The notes under the pieces were generated by a model. That model was given only the letters and a program-made list of their open reading frames with translations, made no database searches and was not told where the DNA came from. This document shows positions 27,301 to 38,769 of a DNA stretch of 64,000 bases, piece after piece. Position 1 is the stretch's first letter. Every line of letters begins with the position of its first letter. The stretch covers positions 30,196,001 through 30,260,000 of the forward strand of contig NC_079883.1 of assembly GCF_029227915.1 (NCBI RefSeq), written 5' to 3'. Position numbers and translations under genes: made by a program. Source of the stretch: Hydractinia symbiolongicarpus. Taxonomy: Eukaryota > Cnidaria > Hydrozoa > Anthoathecata > Hydractiniidae.

Positions 27301-29500
27301 TGTGGGACTTAATTGAACTGATTCTTGACTGTGACCTTGTAAATGCGATAAATGAGCCAATTGGGTTCCAAGGAATAACATTCTTCTTAATTCGACAAAA
27401 TTGCTGGACTTCAGCCAGTACACTAGGCTCTGTGGTAGTGCCTTATTTAAAAATTTAGATAAATAAGTCTTTTTTTACTGTGGGACTAATCCTGGCCGTT
27501 AGCACGCGCTGAAGAAATAGAGACATTCTCAAAAACTACATTTCATCGACTTCTCTGCGGTATCAATCCGTTTAAGTTACAACGGTTGCGTCACATATCC
27601 GTACCAACATGTATTTAGCGATAGTATTCTGATATTACTAGTTTGCATCGCTTTTAACAGTGAGACGATTGACTGTGGGACTTAATTGAACTGATTTTGG
27701 ACTTTGACCTTAAAAATGTGATAAATGAGCCAGTTTGACTACAAGAAGTAACATTCTTCTTAATTTGACTTATTTGCTGGACTTCAGCCAGTACACTAGG
27801 CTCTGTGGTAGTGCCTTATTTAAAAATTTAGATAAATAAGTCTTTTTTTACTGTGGGACTAATCCTGGCCGTTAGCACGCGCTGAAGAAATAGAGACATT
27901 CTCAAAAACTACATTTCATCGACTTCTCTGCGGTATCAATCCGTTTGAGTTACAACGGTTGCGTCACATATTCGTACCAACATGTATTTAGCGATAGTAT
28001 TCTGATATTACTAGGTTGCATCGCTTTTAACAGTGAGACGATTGACTGTGGGACTTAATTGAACTGATTTTGGACTTTGACCTTAAAAATGTGATAAATG
28101 AGCCAGTTTGACTACAAGAAGTAACATTCTTCTTAATTTGACTTATTTGCTGGAACTCAGCGATTGCACTGGGCACTGTGGTAGCGTTTTATTTAAAAAT
28201 TAAGTTAAATAAGTCATTTTTTACTGTGGGACAAATCCCAGCCGTTAGTTCGCACTGAAGAAATAGAGACAGTTTCAAAAACTACATTTCATTGACTTTC
28301 TAACGGTGTTAATCCATTTGAGTTACAACGGTTGCGTCACATATTCGTACTTTCATGTATTTAGTGATTTCTTTCCGATGTGACTAAGTTGCATCGCTTT
28401 TAAGAGTGAAACGATTGACTGTGGGACTTAATTGAACTGATTCTGGACTGTGACCTTGTAAACTCGATAAATGAGCCAATTGGACTCCAAGGAAAACCAT
28501 TCTTCTTAATTCGACATGACTGCTGGAATTCAGCGAGTACACTAGGCTCTGTGGTAGTGCTTTATTTAAAAATTTAGATAAATAAGTCTTTTTTTACTGT
28601 GGGACTAATCCTGGCCGTTAGCACGCGCTGAAGAAATAGAGACATTCTCAAAAACTACACTTCATCGACTTCTTGGCGGTATCAATCCGTTTGAGTTACA
28701 ACGGTTGCCTCACATATTCGTATCAACATGTATTTAGCGATAGTATTCTGATATTACTAGGTTGCATCGCTTTTAACAGTGAAACGATTGACTGTGGGAC
28801 TTAATTGAACTGATTCTGGACTGTGACCTTCTAAATGGCATAATTGTGCCAATTGGGCTCCGAGGAATACCATTCTTCTTAATTCGACATGATTGCTGGA
28901 ATTCAGCGAGTACACTACGCTCTGTGGTAGTGCTTTATTTGAAAATTTAGATTAATAAGTCTTTTTTTACTGTGGGACTAATCCTGGCCGTTAGCACGCG
29001 CTGAAGAAATAGAGACATTCTCAAAAACTACATTTCATCGACTTCTCTGCGGTATCAATCCGTTTGAGTTACAACGGTTGCGTCACATATTCGTACGAAC
29101 ATGTATTTAGCAATAGTATTCTGATATTACTAGGTTGCATCGCTTTTAACAGTGAGACGATTGACTGTGGGACTTAATTGAACTGATTTTGGACTTTGAC
29201 CTTAAAAATGTGATAAATGAGCCAGTTTGACTACAAGAAGTAACATTCTTCTTAATTTGACTTATTTGCTGGAACTCAGCGATTGCACTGGGCACTGTGG
29301 TAGCGTTTTATTTAAAAATTAAGTTAAATAAGTCATTTTTTACTGTGGGACAAAGCCCAGCCGTTAGTTCGCACTGAAGAAATAGAGACAGTTTCAAAAA
29401 CTACATTTCATTGACTTTCTAACGGTGTTAATCCATTTGAGTTACAACGGTTGCGTCACATATTCGTACTTTCATGTATTTTGTGATTTCTTTCCGATGT
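24321..29500. repeat. 17-monomer HOR, copy 2, with three monomers deleted
   Basis: This directly follows copy 1. Offsets to copy 1 are 6,338 at anchors 24604 and 24977, then 5,592-5,594 from 25350 to 27588, then 5,221 from 27961 to 29453. The two steps are losses of two monomers (746 bp) near 25050-25080, where a c'' left end (CAGCGAAACGTTTG) joins a later c'' middle, and of one monomer (373 bp) near 27780. A one-base longer T tract near 26350 explains the change from 5,593 to 5,594. Fourteen monomers remain. Confidence 0.88.
27588..27960. repeat. Chimeric c/a'' monomer at a one-monomer deletion
   Basis: The left part is type c (CTTAAAAATGTGATAAATG, TGACTTATTTGCTGGA). At about 27780 it becomes a'' (CTTCAGCCAGTACAC) with an R1 end. 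In copy 1 of the 17-mer these two parts lie one monomer apart, near 22180 and 22560. The shared TTGCTGGA is where the in-register unequal crossover occurred. Confidence 0.88.
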
Positions 29501-30198
29501 GACTAAGTTGCATCGCTTTTAAGAGTGAAACGATTGACTGTGGGACTTAATTGAACTGATTCTGGACTGTGACCTTGTAAACTCGATAAATGAGCCAATT
29601 GGACTCCAAGGAAAACCATTCTTCTTAATTCGACATGACTGCTGGAATTCAGCGAGTACACTAGGCTCTGTGGTAGTGCTTTATTTAAAAATTTAGATAA
29701 ATAAGTCTTTTTTTACTGTGGGACTAATCCTGGCCGTTAGCACGCGCTGAAGAAATAGAGACATTCTCAAAAACTACACTTCATCGACTTCTTGGCGGTA
29801 TCAATCCGTTTGAGTTACAACGGTTGCCTCACATATTCGTATCAACATGTATTTAGCGATAGTATTCTGATATTACTAGGTTGCATCGCTTTTAACAGTG
29901 AAACGATTGACTGTGGGACTTAATTGAACTGATTCTGGACTGTGACCTTCTAAATGGCATAATTGTGCCAATTGGGCTCCGAGGAATACCATTCTTCTTA
30001 ATTCGACATGATTGCTGGAATTCAGCGAGTACATTACGCTCTGTGGTAGTGCTTTATTTAAAAATTTAGATTAATAAGTCTTTTTTTACTGTGGGACTAA
30101 TCCTGGCCGTTAGCACGCGCTGAAGAAATAGAGACATTCTCCAAAACTACACTTCATCGACTTCTTGGCGGTATCAATCCGTTTGAGTGACAATGATT
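28334..30198. repeat. 3-monomer HOR a-d-c, 1,119 bp, about 1.7 copies
   Basis: Anchors 28334, 28707 and 29080 recur at 29453, 29826 and then end at 30199, offset 1,119. The a monomer starts with TTAAGAGTGAAACG and CGACATGACTGC, the d monomer has CGTATCAACATG, and the c monomer has TTAGCAATAGTATTC. The same trimer occurs once at 23113-24231, so it was multiplied after the 17-mer duplicated. Confidence 0.87.
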
Positions 30199-32061
30199 GC
30201 GTCACATATTCGTACCAACATGTATTTAGCGATAGTATTCTGATATTACTAGGTTGCATCGCCCTTAACAGTGAAACGATTGACTGTGGGACTTAATTGA
30301 ACTAACTTTGGAGTGTGACCTGATAAATGTTATAAATGATCAAGTTTGTCTACAAGAAATATCATTCTTTCTAATTTGACTTGATTGCTGGAACTCAGCG
30401 ATTGCACTGGGCGCTGTGGTAGAGTTTTATTTAAAAATCAAGTTAAATAAGTCTTTTTACTGTGGGACTAATCCTGGCCGTTAGCACGCGCTGAAGAAAT
30501 AGAGACATTCTCAAAAACTACATTTCATCGACTTCTTGGCGGTATCAATCCGTTTGAGTTACAACGGTTGCGTCACATATTCGTACCAACATGTATTTTG
30601 CGATAGTATTCTGATATTACTAGGTTGCATCGCTTTTAACAGTGAGACGATTGACTGTGGGACTTAATTGAACTGATTTTTGACTTTGACCTTAAAAATG
30701 TGATAAATGAGCCAGCTTGACTACAAGAAGTAACATTCTTCTTAATTTGACTTAATTGCTGGAACTCAGCGATTGCACTGGGCACTGTGGTAGCGTTTTA
30801 TTTAAAAATTAGGTTAAATATGTCATTTATTACTGTGGGGCCAATCCCAGCCGTTAGTTTGCACTGAAGAAATAGAGACAGTTTCAAAAACTACATTTCA
30901 TTGACTTTCTAACGGTGTTAATCCGTTTGAGTTCCAACGATTGCGTCGCATATTCGTACCAACATGTATTTAGTGATTTCTTTCCGATGTGACTAAGTTG
31001 CATCGCTTTTAACAGTGAATCAATTGACTGTGGGACTTAATTGAACTGATTCTGGACTGTGACCTTGTAAACTCGATAAATGAGCCAATTGGACTCCAAG
31101 GAATACCATTCTTCTTAATTTGACATGATTGCTGGAATTCAGCGAGTACACTAGGCTCTGTGGTAGTGCTTCATTTAAAAATTTAGATAAATAAGTCTTT
31201 TTTTACTGTGGGACTAATCCTGGCCGTTAGCACGCGCTGAAGAAATGGAGAAATTCTCAAAAACTACACTTTATCGACTTCTTGGGGGTATCAATCCGTT
31301 TGAGTTACAACGGTTGCCTCACATATTCGTACCAACATGTATTTAGCGATAGTATTCTGATATTACTAGGTTGCATCGCTTTTAACAGTGAAACGATTGA
31401 CTGTGGGACTTAATTGAACTGATTCTTGGCTGTGACCTTGTAAATGCGATAAATGAGCTAATTGGGCTCCAAGGAATAACATTCTTCTTAATTCGACATG
31501 AATGCTTGGATTCAGCGAGTACACCAGAGTCTGTGGTAGTGCTTTATTTAGAAATTTAGATAAATAAGTCTTTTTTTACTGTGGGACTAATCCTGGCCGT
31601 TAGCACAAGCTGAAGAAATAGAGACATTCTCAAAAACTACATTTCATCGACTTCTTGGCGGTATCAATCCGTTTGAGTTACAACGGTTGCCTCACATATT
31701 CGTATCAACATGTATTTAGCGATAGTATTCTGATATTACTAGGTTGCATCGCTTTTAACAGTGAAACGATTGACTGTTGGACTTAATTGAACTGATTCTG
31801 GACTGTGACCTTCTAAATGGCATAATTGTGCCAATTGGGCTCCGAGGAATACCATTCTTCTTAATTCGACATGATTGCTGGAATTCAGCGAGTACATTAC
31901 GCTCTGTGGTAGTGCTTTATTTAAAAATTTAGATTAATAAGTCTTTTTTTACTGTGGGACTAATCCTGGCCGTTAGCACGCGCTGAAGAAATAGAGACAT
32001 TCTCCAAAACTACACTTCATCGACTTCTTGGCGGTATCAATCCGTTTGAGTGACAATGATT
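30199..32061. repeat. 5-monomer HOR of about 1,863 bp, copy 1
   Basis: Anchors are at 30199, 30570, 30943, 31316 and 31689. The order is b (CGCCCTTAACAG, AATGATCAAGTTTG, 371 bp from a shortened T tract), c (GAGCCAGCTTGAC, GGGGCCAATCCC), a (TTCCAACGATTGCGTCGC), a' (AATGCTTGGATTCAGCG, ACACCAGAGTC) and d. The anchor of the first monomer follows GTTTGAGTGACAATGATTGC, a private change of this HOR. Confidence 0.9.
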
Positions 32062-33926
32062 GCGTCACATATTCGTACCAACATGTATTTAGCGATAGTA
32101 TTCTGATATTACTAGGTTGCATCGCTTTTAACAGTGAGACGATTGACTGTGGGACTTAATTGAACTGATTTTGGACTTTGACCTTAAAAATGTGATAAAT
32201 GAGCCAGTTTGACTACAAGAAGTAACATTCTTCTTAATTTGACTTATTTGCTGGAACTCAGCGATTGCACTGGGCACTGTGGTAGCGTTTTATTTAAAAA
32301 TTAAGTTAAATAAGTCATTTTTTACTGTGGGACAAATCCCAGCCGTTAGTTCGCACTGAAGAAATAGAGACAGTTTCAAAAACTACATTTCATTGACTTT
32401 CTAACGGTGTTAATCCATTTGAGTTACAACGGTTGCGTCACATATTCGTACTTTCATGTATTTAGTGATTTCTTTCCGATGTGACTAAGTTGCATCGCTT
32501 TTAAGAGTGAAACGATTGACTGTGGGACTTAATTGAACTGATTTTGGACTTTGACTTTATAAATGTGATAAATGAGCCAGTTTGACTACAAAAAGTAACA
32601 TTCTTCTTAATTTGACTTAATTGCTGGAACTCAGCGATTGCACTGGGCACTGTGGTAGTGCTTTATTTAAAAATTTAGATTAATAAGTCTTTTTTTACTG
32701 TGGGACTAATCCTGGCCGTTAGCACGCGCTGAAGAAATAGAGACATTCTCCAAAACTACACTTCATCGACTTCTTGGCGGTATCAATCCGTTTGAGTGAC
32801 AATGATTGCGTCACATATTCGTACCAACATGTATTTAGCGATAGTATTCTGATATTACTAGGTTGCATCGCTTTTAACAGTGAAACGATTGACTGTGGGA
32901 CTTAATTGAACTGATTCTGGACTGTGACCTTCTAAATGGCATAATTGTGCCAATTGGGCCCCGAGGAATACCATTCTTCTTAATTCGACATGATTGCTGG
33001 AATTCAGCGAGTACACTACGCTCTGTGGTAGTGCTTTATTTAAAAATTTAGATTAATAAGTCTTTTTTTACTGTGGGACTAATCCTGGCCGTTAGCACGC
33101 GCTGAAGAAATAGAGACATTCTCAAAAACTACATTTCATCGACTTCTCTGCGGTATCAATCCGTTTGAGTTACAACGGTTGCGTCACATATTCGTACCAA
33201 CATGTATTTAGCAATAGTATTCTGATATTACTAGGTTGCATCGCTTTTAACAGTGAGACGATTGACTGTGGGACTTAATTGAACTGATTTTGGACTTTGA
33301 CCTTAAAAATGTGATAAATGAGCCAGTTTGACTACAAGAAGTAACATTCTTCTTAATTTGACTTATTTGCTGGAACTCAGCGATTGCACTGGGCACTGTG
33401 GTAGCGTTTTATTTAAAAATTAAGTTAAATAAGTCATTTTTTACTGTGGGACAAATCCCAGCCGTTAGTTCGCACTGAAGAAATAGAGACAGTTTCAAAA
33501 ACTACATTTCATTGACTTTCTAACGGTGTTAATCCATTTGAGTTACAACGGTTGCGTCACATATTCGTACTTTCATGTATTTAGTGATTTCTTTCCGATG
33601 TGACTAAGTTGCATCGCTTTTAAGAGTGAAACGATTGACTGTGGGACTTAATTGAACTGATTCTGGACTGTGACCTTGTAAACTCGATAAATGAGCCAAT
33701 TGGACTCCAAGGAATACCATTCTTCTTAATTTGACATGATTGCTGGAATTCAGCGAGTACACTAGGCTCTGTGGTAGTGCTTCATTTAAAAATTTAGATT
33801 AATAAGTCTTTTTTTACTGTGGGACTAATCCTGGCCGTTAGCACGCGCTGAAGAAATAGAGACATTCTCCAAAACTACACTTCATCGACTTCTTGGCGGT
33901 ATCAATCCGTTTGAGTGACAATGATT
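32062..33926. repeat. Five monomers of the 17-mer family between 5-mer copies
   Basis: Anchors are at 32062, 32435, 32808, 33181 and 33554. The types are c, c/d hybrid, d, c and a, with TTCGTACTTTCATG, TTAAGAGTGAAACG, TTATTTGCTGG and TTAGCAATAGTATTC, all markers of the 22.4-29.8 kb region. Both edges fuse smoothly with 5-mer sequence (GTGACAATGATTGC at the left anchor). The block is 1,865 bp, the length of one 5-mer unit, so it may have replaced a unit or been inserted in register. Confidence 0.82.
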
Positions 33927-35788
33927 GCGTCACATATTCGTACCAACATGTATTTAGCGATAGTATTCTGATATTACTAGGTTGCATCGCCCTTAACAGT
34001 GAAACGATTGACTGTGGGACTTAATTGAACTAACTTTGGAGTGTGACCTGATAAATGTTATAAATGATCAAGTTTGTCTACAAGAAATATCATTCTTTCT
34101 AATTTGACTTGATTGCTGGAACTCAGCGATTGCACTGGGCGCTGTGGTAGAGTTTTATTTAAAAATCAAGTTAAATAAGTCTTTTTACTGTGGGACTAAT
34201 CCTGGCCGTTAGCACGCGCTGAAGAAATAGAGACATTCTCAAAAACTACATTTCATCGACTTCTTGGCGGTATCAATCCGTTTGAGTTACAACGGTTGCG
34301 TCACATATTCGTACCAACATGTATTTTGCGATAGTATTCTGATATTACTAGGTTGCATCGCTTTTAACAGTGAGACGATTGACTGTGGGACTTAATTGAA
34401 CTGATTTTGGACTTTGACCTTAAAAATGTGATAAATGAGCCAGCTTGACTACAAGAAGTAACATTCTTCTTAATTTGACTTAATTGCTGGAACTCAGCGA
34501 TTGCACTGGGCACTGTGGTAGCGTTTTATTTAAAAATTAGGTTAAATATGTCATTTATTACTGTGGGGCCAATCCCAGCCGTTAGTTTGCACTGAAGAAA
34601 TAGAGACAGTTTCAAAAACTACATTTCATTGACTTTCTAACGGTGTTAATCCGTTTGAGTTCCAACGATTGCGTCGCATATTCGTACCAACATGTATTTA
34701 GTGATTTCTTTCCGATGTGACTAAGTTGCATCGCTTTTAACAGTGAATCAATTGACTGTGGGACTTAATTGAACTGATTCTGGACTGTGACCTTGTAAAC
34801 TCGATAAATGAGCCAATTGGACTCCAAGGAATACCATTCTTCTTAATTTGACATGATTGCTGGAATTCAGCGAGTACACTAGGCTCTGTGGTAGTGCTTC
34901 ATTTAAAAATTTAGATAAATAAGTCTTTTTTACTGTGGGACTAATCCTGGCCGTTAGCACGCGCTGAAGAAATGGAGAAATTCTCAAAAACTACACTTTA
35001 TCGACTTCTTGGGGGTATCAATCCGTTTGAGTTACAACGGTTGCCTCACATATTCGTACCAACATGTATTTAGCGATAGTATTCTGATATTACTAGGTTG
35101 CATCGCTTTTAACAGTGAAACGATTGACTGTGGGACTTAATTGAACTGATTCTTGACTGTGACCTTGTAAATGCGATAAATGAGCTAATTGGGCTCCAAG
35201 GAATAACATTCTTCTTAATTCGACATGAATGCTTGGATTCAGCGAGTACACCAGAGTCTGTGGTAGTGCTTTATTTAGAAATTTAGATAAATAAGTCTTT
35301 TTTTACTGTGGGACTAATCCTGGCCGTTAGCACGCGCTGAAGAAATAGAGACATTCTCAAAAACTACATTTCATCGACTTCTTGGCGGTATCAATCCGTT
35401 TGAGTTACAACGGTTGCCTCACATATTCGTATCAACATGTATTTAGCGATAGTATTCTGATATTACTAGGTTGCATCGCTTTTAACAGTGAAACGATTGA
35501 CTGTGGGACTTAATTGAACTGATTCTGGACTGTGACCTTCTAAATGGCATAATTGTGCCAATTGGGCTCCGAGGAATACCATTCTTCTTAATTCGACATG
35601 ATTGCTGGAATTCAGCGAGTACATTAAGCTCTGTGGTAGTGCTTTATTTAAAAATTTAGATTAATAAGTCTTTTTTTACTGTTGGACTAATCCTGGCCGT
35701 TAGCACGCGCTGAAGAAATAGAGACATTCTCCAAAACTACACTTCATCGACTTCTTGGCGGTATCAATCCGTTTGAGTGACAATGATT
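33927..35788. repeat. 5-monomer HOR, copy 2
   Basis: Anchors are at 33927, 34298, 34671, 35043 and 35416. The order b, c, a, a', d and most private variants are as in 30199-32061, including GAAATGGAGAAATTCTC and CTTGGGGGTATC. The offset between the two is 3,727-3,728 bp, ten monomers. The a monomer has lost one T in its T tract. Confidence 0.92.
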
Positions 35789-37651
35789 GCGTCACATATT
35801 CGTACCAACATGTATTTAGCGATAGTATTCTGATATTACTAGGTTGCATCGCCCTTAACAGTGAAACGATTGACTGTGGGACTTAATTGAACTAACTTTG
35901 GAGTGTGACCTGATAAATGTTATAAATGATCAAGTTTGTCTACAAGAAATATCATTCTTTCTAATTTGACTTGATTGCTGGAACTCAGCGATTGCACTGG
36001 GCGCTGTGGTAGAGTTTTATTTAAAAATCAAGTTAAATAAGTCTTTTTACTGTGGGACTAACCCTGGCCGTTAGCACGCGCTGAAGAAATAGAGACATTC
36101 TCAAAAACTACATTTCATCGACTTCTTGGCGGTATCAATCCGTTTGAGTTACAACGGTTGCGTCACATATTCGTACCAACATGTATTTTGCGATAGTATT
36201 CTGATATTACTAGGTTGCATCGCTTTTAACAGTGAGACGATTGACTGTGGGACTTAATTGAACTGATTTTGGACTTGGACCTTAAAAATGTGATAAATGA
36301 GCCAGCTTGACTACAAGAAGTAACATTCTTCTTAATTTGACTTAATTGCTGGAACTCAGCGATTGCACTGGGCACTGTGGTAGCGTTTTATTTAAAAATT
36401 AGGTTAAATATGTCATTTATTACTGTGGGGCCAATCCCAGCCGTTAGTTTGCACTGAAGAAATAGAGACAGTTTCAAAAACTACATTTCATTGACTTTCT
36501 AACGGTGTTAATCCGTTTGAGTTCCAACGATTGCGTCGCATATTCGTACCAACATGTATTTAGTGATTTCTTTCCGATGTGACTAAGTTGCATCGCTTTT
36601 AACAGTGAAACAATTGACTGTGGGACTTAATTGAACTGATTCTGGACTGTGACCTTGTAAACTCGATAAATGAGCCAATTGGACTCCAAGGAATACCATT
36701 CTTCTTAATTTGACATGATTGCTGGAATTCAGCGAGTACACTAGGCTCTGTGGTAGTGCTTCATTTAAAAATTTAGATAAATAAGTCTTTTTTTACTGTG
36801 GGACTAATCCTGGCCGTTAGCACGCGCTGAAGAAATAGAGACATTCTCCAAAACTACACTTTATCGACTTCTTGGCGGTATCAATCCGTTTGAGTTACAA
36901 CGGTTGCCTCACATATTCGTACCAACATGTATTTAGCGATAGTATTCTGATATTACTAGGTTGCATCGCTTTTAACAGTGAAACGATTGACTGTGGGACT
37001 TAATTGAACTGATTCTTGACTGTGACCTTGTAAATGCGATAAATGAGCTAATTGGGCTCCAAGGAATAACATTCTTCTTAATTCGACATGAATGCTTGGA
37101 TTCAGCGAGTACACCAGAGTCTGTGGTAGTGCTTTATTTAGAAATTTAGATAAATAAGTCTTTTTTTACTGTGGGACTAATCCTGGCCGTTAGCACGCGC
37201 TGAAGAAATAGAAACATTCTCAAAAACTACATTTCATCGACTTCTTGGCGGTATCAATCCGTTTGAGTTACAACGGTTGCGTCACATATTCGTACCAACA
37301 TGTATTTAGCGATAGTATTCTGATATTACTAGGTTGCATCGCTTTTAACAGTGAGACGATTGACTGTGGGACTTAATTGAACTGATTTTGGACTTTGACC
37401 TTAAAAATGTGATAAATGAGCCAGCTTGACTACAAGAAGTAACATTCTTCTTAATTTGACTTAATTGCTGGAACTCAGCGATTGCACTGGGCACTGTGGT
37501 AGCGTTTTATTTAAAAATTAGGTTAAATATGTCATTTATTACTGTGGGGCCAATCCCAGCCTTTAGTTTGCACTGAAGAAATAGAGACAGTTTCAAAAAC
37601 TACATTTCATTGACTTTCTAACGGTGTTAATCCGTTTGAGTTACAACGGTT
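35789..37651. repeat. 5-monomer HOR, copy 3, with c in place of d
   Basis: Anchors are at 35789, 36160, 36533, 36906 and 37279. The first four monomers are b, c, a, a' as in the other copies, at an offset of 1,862. The fifth is a c monomer (GAGCCAGCTTGAC, GGGGCCAATCCC) like position two rather than the expected d. It ends with the c last third fused to TTGCCTCACATATTC, so this slot was exchanged. Confidence 0.88.
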
Positions 37652-38769
37652 GCCTCACATATTCGTACCAACATGTATTTAGCGATAGTATTCTGATATT
37701 ACTAGGTTGCATCGCTTTTAACAGTGAAACGATTGTCTGTGGGACTTAATTGAACTGATTCTTGACTGTGACCTTGTAAATGCGATAAACGAGCTAATTG
37801 GGCTCCAAGGAATAACATTCTTCTTAATTCGACATGAATGCTTGGATTCAGCGAGTTCACCAGAGTCTGTGGTAGTGCTTTATTTAGAAATTTAGATAAA
37901 TAAGTCTTTTTTTACTGTGGGACTAATCATGGCCGTTAGCACGCGCTGAAGAAATAGAGACATTCTCAAAAACTACACTTCATCGACTTCCTGGCGGTAT
38001 CAATCCGTTTGAGTTACAACGGTTGCGTCACATATTCGTACCAACATGTATTTAGCGATAGTATTCTGATACTACTAGGTTGCATCGCCTTTAACAGTGA
38101 AACGATTGACTGTGGGACTTAATTGAACTAACTTTGGAGTGTGACCTGATAAATGTTATAAATGAGCCAGTTTGTCTACAAGAAATATCATTCTTCCTAA
38201 TTTGACTTGATTGCTGGAACTCAGCGATTGCACTGGGCGCTGTGTTAGAGTTTTAATTAAATATTAAGTTAAATAAGTCTTTTTTTACTGTGGGACTAAT
38301 CCTGGCCGTTAGCACGCGCTGAAGAAATAGAGACATTCTCAAAAACTACATTTCATCGACTTCTTGGCGGTATCAATCCGTTTGAGTTGCAACGGTTGCG
38401 TCACATATTCGTACCAACATGTATTTAGCGATAGTATTCTGATATTACTAGGTTGCATCGCTTTTAACAGTGAGACGATTGACTGTGGGACTTAATTGAA
38501 CTGATTTGGACTTTGACCTTAAAAATGTGATAAATGAGCCAGTTTGACTACAAGAAGTAACATTCTTCTTAATTTGACTTAATTGCTGGAACTCAGCGAT
38601 TGCACTGGGCGCTGTGGTAGAGCTTTATTTAAATATTAAGTTAAATAAGTCATTCTTTACTGTGGGACCAATCCCAGCCATTAGTTCGCGCTGAAGAAAT
38701 AGAGACAATTTAAAAAACTAATTTTCGTTGACTTTCTAACGGTGTCAATCCGTTTGAGTTCCAACGATT
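37652..38769. repeat. Three transitional monomers a', b, c
   Basis: Anchors are at 37652, 38025 and 38398. The a' monomer still belongs to the 5-mer (TGCTTGGATTCAGCG). The b and c monomers carry TTAAATATTAAG or TTAATTAAATATTAAG, GATACTACTAGG and GATTTGGACTTTGACC (one T shorter), and reappear as a pair at 46220-46964. They separate the 5-mer region from the 4-mer region. Confidence 0.82.
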
